Source: an uncultured Lachnospiraceae bacterium
GTDB lineage: Bacteria > Bacillota > Clostridia > Lachnospirales > Lachnospiraceae
Direction: 5' to 3'
DNA: 64,000 bases
Assembly: GCA_910586025.1 (NCBI GenBank)
Contig: CAJUIO010000002.1
Span: 1-64,000 of the forward strand
Of this stretch, positions 60,182-64,000 are shown in pieces; the stretch's first letter is position 1, and the number at the start of each line of letters is the position of its first letter. Made by a program: the position numbers and the translations under genes. The notes under the pieces are model-generated. The model did no database searches. It saw only the letters and a list, made by a program, of their open reading frames with translations, and was not told where the DNA came from.

Positions 60182-60634
60182 ATGAAGAAGAGCAGACATC
60201 AGAAAATAAAGGAACTGGTTGAGAGATATGAGATTGAAACCCAGGAGGAGCTGGCGGACCGTCTCAGGGAAGCGGGCTGCCAGGTGACTCAGGCCACGGT
60301 TTCCCGGGATATCCGGGAGCTCAAGCTGTCCAAAATTCCTACCGGGGAGGGAAGGCAGCGTTATACGGTGCTGGTTCACAGCGACCACTATCTGAGCGAC
60401 AAGTATATCCGGGTTCTGAAGGACGGCTTTGTCTCCATGGATATGGCGCAGAATATTCTGGTGGTAAAGACCGTATCCGGAATGGCAATGGCTGTCGCGG
60501 CCGCTATAGATGCCATGAAGCTGAAGGAAATCGTGGGTTCCATAGCAGGGGACGACACGATTATGATGGCGGTTCGGACTGTGGAGGATACGGAAACCGT
60601 AATGGAAAAGATCCGAAGCGTATTGGAGGAATAG
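60182..60634 (+). CDS. argR: arginine repressor
   Basis: The 150-residue product has an N-terminal winged helix (TQEELADRLREAGCQVTQAT, then VSRDIRELKL) and a C-terminal arginine-binding oligomer domain (VGSIAGDDTIMMAVR). It represses arginine synthesis and activates catabolism in response to Arg. No ARG box was recognised in the window. AAAGGAA precedes the ATG. Confidence 0.96.
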   Translation: MKKSRHQKIKELVERYEIETQEELADRLREAGCQVTQATVSRDIRELKLSKIPTGEGRQRYTVLVHSDHYLSDKYIRVLKDGFVSMDMAQNILVVKTVSGMAMAVAAAIDAMKLKEIVGSIAGDDTIMMAVRTVEDTETVMEKIRSVLEE

Positions 60635-60636
60635 GA

Positions 60637-62319
60637 ATGCTTGAAAGCTTACACGTGAAAAATTTGGCCCTGATCGATGAGGCGGAGGTTGATTTCGGCC
60701 GGGGGCTCAATATACTGACGGGAGAGACGGGAGCGGGTAAATCCATTATTATCGGTTCTATCAATCTGGCGCTGGGAGCCAAGGCGGATAAGGAATATAT
60801 CAGGACAGGTGCGGAGTACGCCTTGGTTGAGCTGGTATTTTCCCTGAATGAGGCACAGCAAAAAGTACTTTCAGATATGGAACTACCTCTGGAAGAAGAC
60901 GGCACTCTGATCCTTCAAAGGAAGGTAATGCCGGCAAGAAGCGTCTGCAGGATAAACGGGGAGAGTGTGAGCATGAGTCAGCTGAAGCTCCTCTCCGGAT
61001 ATCTTCTGGATATGTACGGACAGCATGAGCATCAGTCCCTGCTGCGGGTATCCAGGCACCGGGAGCTGCTGGACGGCTATGCGGGAAGCCGGATGGAGGA
61101 AAAGAAAAACCGGCAGAGACTGCTTTACAGGGAGTACAGACAGCTCCAGGAGGAGTTTGAGACTAACTGTCTTGACGAGAGCGGCAGGGCAAGAGAGATG
61201 GATCTGCTCTCTTTTGAGGTGAACGAGATCCAGGCGGCGTCTCTGATCCCCGGCGAGGACGAGCAGCTTGAAAATATTTTTCGAAAGATGTCGAACGCAA
61301 GAAGGATCAGGGAATCGGTTTATATTGCCCACGCACTGACAGGCTATGAGGAGGAGGGATGTGCCGGTGAGGCTCTCGGGCGTGCCATCCGGGAGCTGAG
61401 AGGAGTGAGCGGCTATGACGGAGAGCTCGAGCAGCTTCTTTCCCAGCTTATGGATCTCGACGGACTCCTTGGCGACTTTAACCGTTCTGCTGCCGATTAT
61501 ATGGAGAGCCTGGAATTTGATGAGGAAGAATTTGCCAAGACACAGGAGCGTCTCGACATTCTGAATCATCTCAAAAATAAATACGGTGCCTCCATAGAGG
61601 AGATTCTGAGCCTTCTGGAAGAGAAGCAGCAGCGTCTCCTGCAGCTCGAGAGCTATGAGACATATCGAAACGAGCTGGAAGAAAAGCTTCGGAAGGAAGA
61701 GGAGCAGATGCTTTTCCTGTGTCAGGAGATTTCCGCGCTGCGCACCAAGGCCGCGGCAAAGCTTTCCAAAAAGCTTACCTCGGCAATGGTGGATCTGAAT
61801 TTCATAGACGTGGATTTTTCCATTGAAGTCACGCCGCAGGAGGATAAGATTTCGGAGGATGGGTACGATAAAATTGAATTTCTGATTTCAACGAATCCGG
61901 GCGAGACGAAAAAGCCCTTGCAGCAGGTGGCCAGCGGCGGTGAGCTTTCCCGAATCATGCTGGCGTTCAAGAGCGTGCTGGCGGACGAGGACGGAACCGA
62001 TACGCTTATTTTTGACGAGATCGACACGGGAATCAGCGGAAAGACCGCCTGGAAGGTTGCGGAAAAGCTGGGGCGGCTCTCCGGAAACCATCAGATTATC
62101 TGCATCACCCACCTTCCGCAGATAGCGGCAATGGCGGACTCTCATTACCTGATTGAAAAGAAGGTGAAGAAGGAGCGGACGGTGACGGGGATAGAGACGC
62201 TCTCCGAGGAGCAAAGCCTGAATGAGCTTGCAAGGCTGTTGGGAAGCGGGAGCGTGACGGAGGCCGTGCTCACCAATGCCAGGGAGATGAAGGAGCTTGC
62301 CGGAAAATCAAAGCAATAG
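60637..62319 (+). CDS. recN: DNA repair protein RecN
   Basis: This 560-residue SMC-like ATPase has Walker A GETGAGKSIIIGS near the N terminus and a long coiled coil. A C-terminal part carries the signature VASGGELSRIMLAFK and Walker B LIFDEIDTGISG. It acts in double-strand break repair. It lies two bases after argR, and AAGCG/GGAGGAATAGG serves as RBS. Confidence 0.97.
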   Translation: MLESLHVKNLALIDEAEVDFGRGLNILTGETGAGKSIIIGSINLALGAKADKEYIRTGAEYALVELVFSLNEAQQKVLSDMELPLEEDGTLILQRKVMPARSVCRINGESVSMSQLKLLSGYLLDMYGQHEHQSLLRVSRHRELLDGYAGSRMEEKKNRQRLLYREYRQLQEEFETNCLDESGRAREMDLLSFEVNEIQAASLIPGEDEQLENIFRKMSNARRIRESVYIAHALTGYEEEGCAGEALGRAIRELRGVSGYDGELEQLLSQLMDLDGLLGDFNRSAADYMESLEFDEEEFAKTQERLDILNHLKNKYGASIEEILSLLEEKQQRLLQLESYETYRNELEEKLRKEEEQMLFLCQEISALRTKAAAKLSKKLTSAMVDLNFIDVDFSIEVTPQEDKISEDGYDKIEFLISTNPGETKKPLQQVASGGELSRIMLAFKSVLADEDGTDTLIFDEIDTGISGKTAWKVAEKLGRLSGNHQIICITHLPQIAAMADSHYLIEKKVKKERTVTGIETLSEEQSLNELARLLGSGSVTEAVLTNAREMKELAGKSKQ

Positions 62320-62357
62320 AAACATTTGGAAAATTAAAATAAAGAGTTTTTCACATA

Positions 62358-62395
62358 CTAAAAGGGACATGCGGTCTGTATGTCTCTTTTAGTTT
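62358..62395 (+). terminator. terminator-like hairpin between recN and spoIVB
   Basis: Bases 62358-62370 pair with 62380-62392 in 12 of 13 positions, followed by TTTACG. A perfect sigma-G-like -10 (CATACTA, 62354-62360) overlaps its 5' foot. Confidence 0.6.
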
Positions 62396-62414
62396 ACGTA
62401 AAGGATGTGAAAAC

Positions 62415-63716
62415 TTGAACCAATTAGAAGAAGCCGGATCACATAAAGTGGCTGTTTACAGGAAAATTTTATATGTATTGCTATTTGGCGGTTCGCTGGC
62501 CACCCTGCTTTCTTTTTACTTTTATATGTGGAAAAGCATCCCCTCCACCATCATGGTGAAGGCCGGAGTGGAACAGGAGCTGAACATCAACATTCCGGCA
62601 TCGGGCCGGCTGTACCGGGATGCCGTGGAAGCGAGCGGACAGGCCAAAAACCCTCTGGAAAACAAAAGCATTGAGATTGATTTCAGTGCTCCGGTCACCG
62701 TGAGGGCAAACCAGATTGATACTTACAAGCTTCAGGTAAAGCTGTTTGGAGTCATTCCCCTTAAGGACGTGGATGTGGAGGTGATACAGGATGTCCGCCT
62801 GAAGCCGGCGGGGATCCCGATCGGCATCTATGTAAAGACACAGGGGGTGCTGGTGGTGGGGATCGGCGAGTTTGAGGGTGAGGACGGACAGACCTGCCAT
62901 CCCGCAAAATATATCCTGAAGGCGGGAGACTATATTCTGGAAATGAATGATGAAAAGATCACGGGCAAAAAGCAGCTGATAGAGAAAATCAGCCATCTGG
63001 AGGGCCAGGAGGTGGTCTTTAAGGTCCGCAGGGGAGATGCGGTATTCGAGGTGATGCTAAAGCCCCAGATGAACCAGACGGGGGAATATAAGGTGGGAAT
63101 CTGGGTCAGGGACAACGCACAGGGAGTCGGAACCATGACCTATATTGACGAGAGAGGATGCTTTGGCGCACTGGGACACGGGATCAATGACGTGGATACC
63201 AGTACGCTTATGATGCTGGGAAGCGGCACCCTGTATCACACGGAGATTATCGGAATCACCAGGGGCAGTAACGGCTCTCCCGGAGAACTCACAGGCTTTA
63301 TCGAATATGACGACAGGAATGTCATGGGATCCATCACGGAAAATACGCCCAGGGGAATTTTCGGATTCTGCTCGGCTGAAACTGCGTCAGAAACCAGGTA
63401 TGACTATCTGCCTATCGGTCTCAAACAGGAAATAGAGAAGGGACCGGCCCAGATCATCTGCTCCCTGGGGGAGGGTACGGAGGCTTATGATGTGGAAATC
63501 ATAGATATCAATCTGGATAATGATAATATAAACCGAGGGATTGTGCTGAAAATAACGGATGAAAAGCTTCTGTGTGCAACGGGCGGAATCGTGCAGGGGA
63601 TGAGCGGAAGTCCGATTATCCAGAACGGAAAAATTATAGGAGCCGTAACCCATGTGCTGGTGCAGGATTCCACCAGGGGGTATGGGATCTTTATCGAGAG
63701 TATGCTGACGCACTGA
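62415..63716 (+). CDS. spoIVB: SpoIVB serine peptidase
   Basis: The 433-residue product has an N-terminal membrane helix (ILYVLLFGGSLATLLSFYFYM), a PDZ domain (about 150-225) and an S55 peptidase domain. The catalytic His255 lies in ALGHGIND and the catalytic Ser in GMSGSPIIQNG (near 397). In Bacillus it is made in the forespore and triggers pro-sigma-K processing. Translation starts at TTG 62415 after AAGGATG, since no ATG fits the anchor. It follows recN as usual, but the next gene is fprA instead of spo0A. Confidence 0.95.
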   Translation: MNQLEEAGSHKVAVYRKILYVLLFGGSLATLLSFYFYMWKSIPSTIMVKAGVEQELNINIPASGRLYRDAVEASGQAKNPLENKSIEIDFSAPVTVRANQIDTYKLQVKLFGVIPLKDVDVEVIQDVRLKPAGIPIGIYVKTQGVLVVGIGEFEGEDGQTCHPAKYILKAGDYILEMNDEKITGKKQLIEKISHLEGQEVVFKVRRGDAVFEVMLKPQMNQTGEYKVGIWVRDNAQGVGTMTYIDERGCFGALGHGINDVDTSTLMMLGSGTLYHTEIIGITRGSNGSPGELTGFIEYDDRNVMGSITENTPRGIFGFCSAETASETRYDYLPIGLKQEIEKGPAQIICSLGEGTEAYDVEIIDINLDNDNINRGIVLKITDEKLLCATGGIVQGMSGSPIIQNGKIIGAVTHVLVQDSTRGYGIFIESMLTH

Positions 63717-63745
63717 TTGACTTTTTCCTTCTTTTTTATTATCAT
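63717..63745 (+). promoter_or_regulatory. sigma-A promoter for the FprA gene
   Basis: TTGACT (63717-63722) and TATCAT (63740-63745) are 17 bases apart, immediately after the spoIVB stop. Confidence 0.7.
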
Positions 63746-63781
63746 AAATAAGGAAATTGTTCAGAAAGGGGCGTAATTGAC

Positions 63782-64000
63782 ATGAATGTTACAAAAGATG
63801 TAGTGTATGCGGGTGTGGAGGACAATGAGATCGAGCTTTTTGAATCTCAATATGAAGTGCCCGACGGTGTGACCTACAATTCTTATGTGATTTTTGATGA
63901 GAAGATAGCCGTGATGGATACGGTGGACGGAAGAAAAACAGGGGAATGGATAGAGAAGCTGCGGGGGATTCTCGGAGCAGCGAAGCCGGATTTTCTGGTG
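63782..64000 (+). CDS. fprA: FprA-type flavodiiron protein, N-terminal part (cut by window end)
   Basis: The frame runs 73 codons to the window end. The N terminus (VTKDVVYAGVEDNEIELFES, then QYEVPDGVTYNSYVIFDEK and DTVDGRKTGEW) matches A-type flavoproteins of anaerobes. These have a metallo-beta-lactamase-like di-iron domain and a flavodoxin domain and reduce O2 or NO. Only the first 73 residues are visible, so the catalytic motifs lie outside the window. AAAGGGG precedes the ATG and a promoter is at 63717-63745. Confidence 0.85.
   Translation, partial: MNVTKDVVYAGVEDNEIELFESQYEVPDGVTYNSYVIFDEKIAVMDTVDGRKTGEWIEKLRGILGAAKPDFLV

Noticed and set aside
62354..62360. CATACTA, a sigma-G-type -10 before spoIVB
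   Set aside because: No matching -35 element was found at the right distance, so no promoter is called.

Overview
The window looks like chromosomal DNA from an anaerobic, spore-forming member of the Firmicutes, most likely Lachnospiraceae (Clostridium cluster XIVa). The support is a complete spoIIIAA-AH operon, spoIVB, the order rimP-nusA-rnpM-ylxQ-infB-rbfA-nrnA-truB-ribF, the order nusB-xseA-xseB-ispA-dxs-tlyA-nadK-argR-recN-spoIVB, a pyrB/pyrI pair, and the start of an A-type flavoprotein (FprA) gene. Genes are tightly packed, ribosome binding sites are of the AGGAGG type, and most promoters read as sigma-A. I see no tRNA, rRNA, CRISPR array, transposase or phage gene, and no stretch over 300 bases without a gene.

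Layout. 1-2690: an AT-richer, accessory-looking edge with a 54-residue coiled-coil protein, a DUF4143-type ATPase and a lipoprotein. 2730-8833: a bacteriohemerythrin with an extra C-terminal domain, a LytTR response regulator, a soluble AgrC/GHKL-type kinase and two ABC exporter half-transporters. 8836-10806 (minus strand): pyrI, pyrB and a nitroreductase. 10981-11790: a PH-domain protein and a PF06541-type membrane protein. 11828-15380: folate genes folC, folE, folP and a folB-folK fusion. 15509-18320: an orphan chemoreceptor and, on the minus strand, a DUF5050 protein. 18477-26052: pheA, a DUF815 ATPase, Ppx/GppA-HD, ppk1, maf and a HAD phosphatase. 26132-31417: a small acidic protein, dGTPase, a GDP-mannose pyrophosphorylase-type enzyme, UDP-glucose dehydrogenase and a CPBP protease. 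31508-40121: the translation, transcription and ribosome-maturation operon. 40199-43823: an SH3/NlpC-P60 cell-wall hydrolase, rpsO and pnp. 44003-49264: the spoIIIA operon behind a candidate sigma-E promoter. 49313-53276: deoB, prfC and a transglutaminase lipoprotein. 53387-63716: asp23, nusB through recN, then spoIVB. 63782 to the end: the 5' part of fprA.

Most of the window is housekeeping and sporulation machinery in familiar order. The best candidates for something less described are the hemerythrin/two-component/ABC exporter block with no visible signal peptide gene, the DUF815 ATPase next to polyphosphate enzymes, the attenuator-like hairpins before pyrB and rimP-nusA, the acidic NusA tail, and the deoB-prfC-transglutaminase block lying between spoIIIAH and asp23-nusB. 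All of these are inferences from sequence reading alone.
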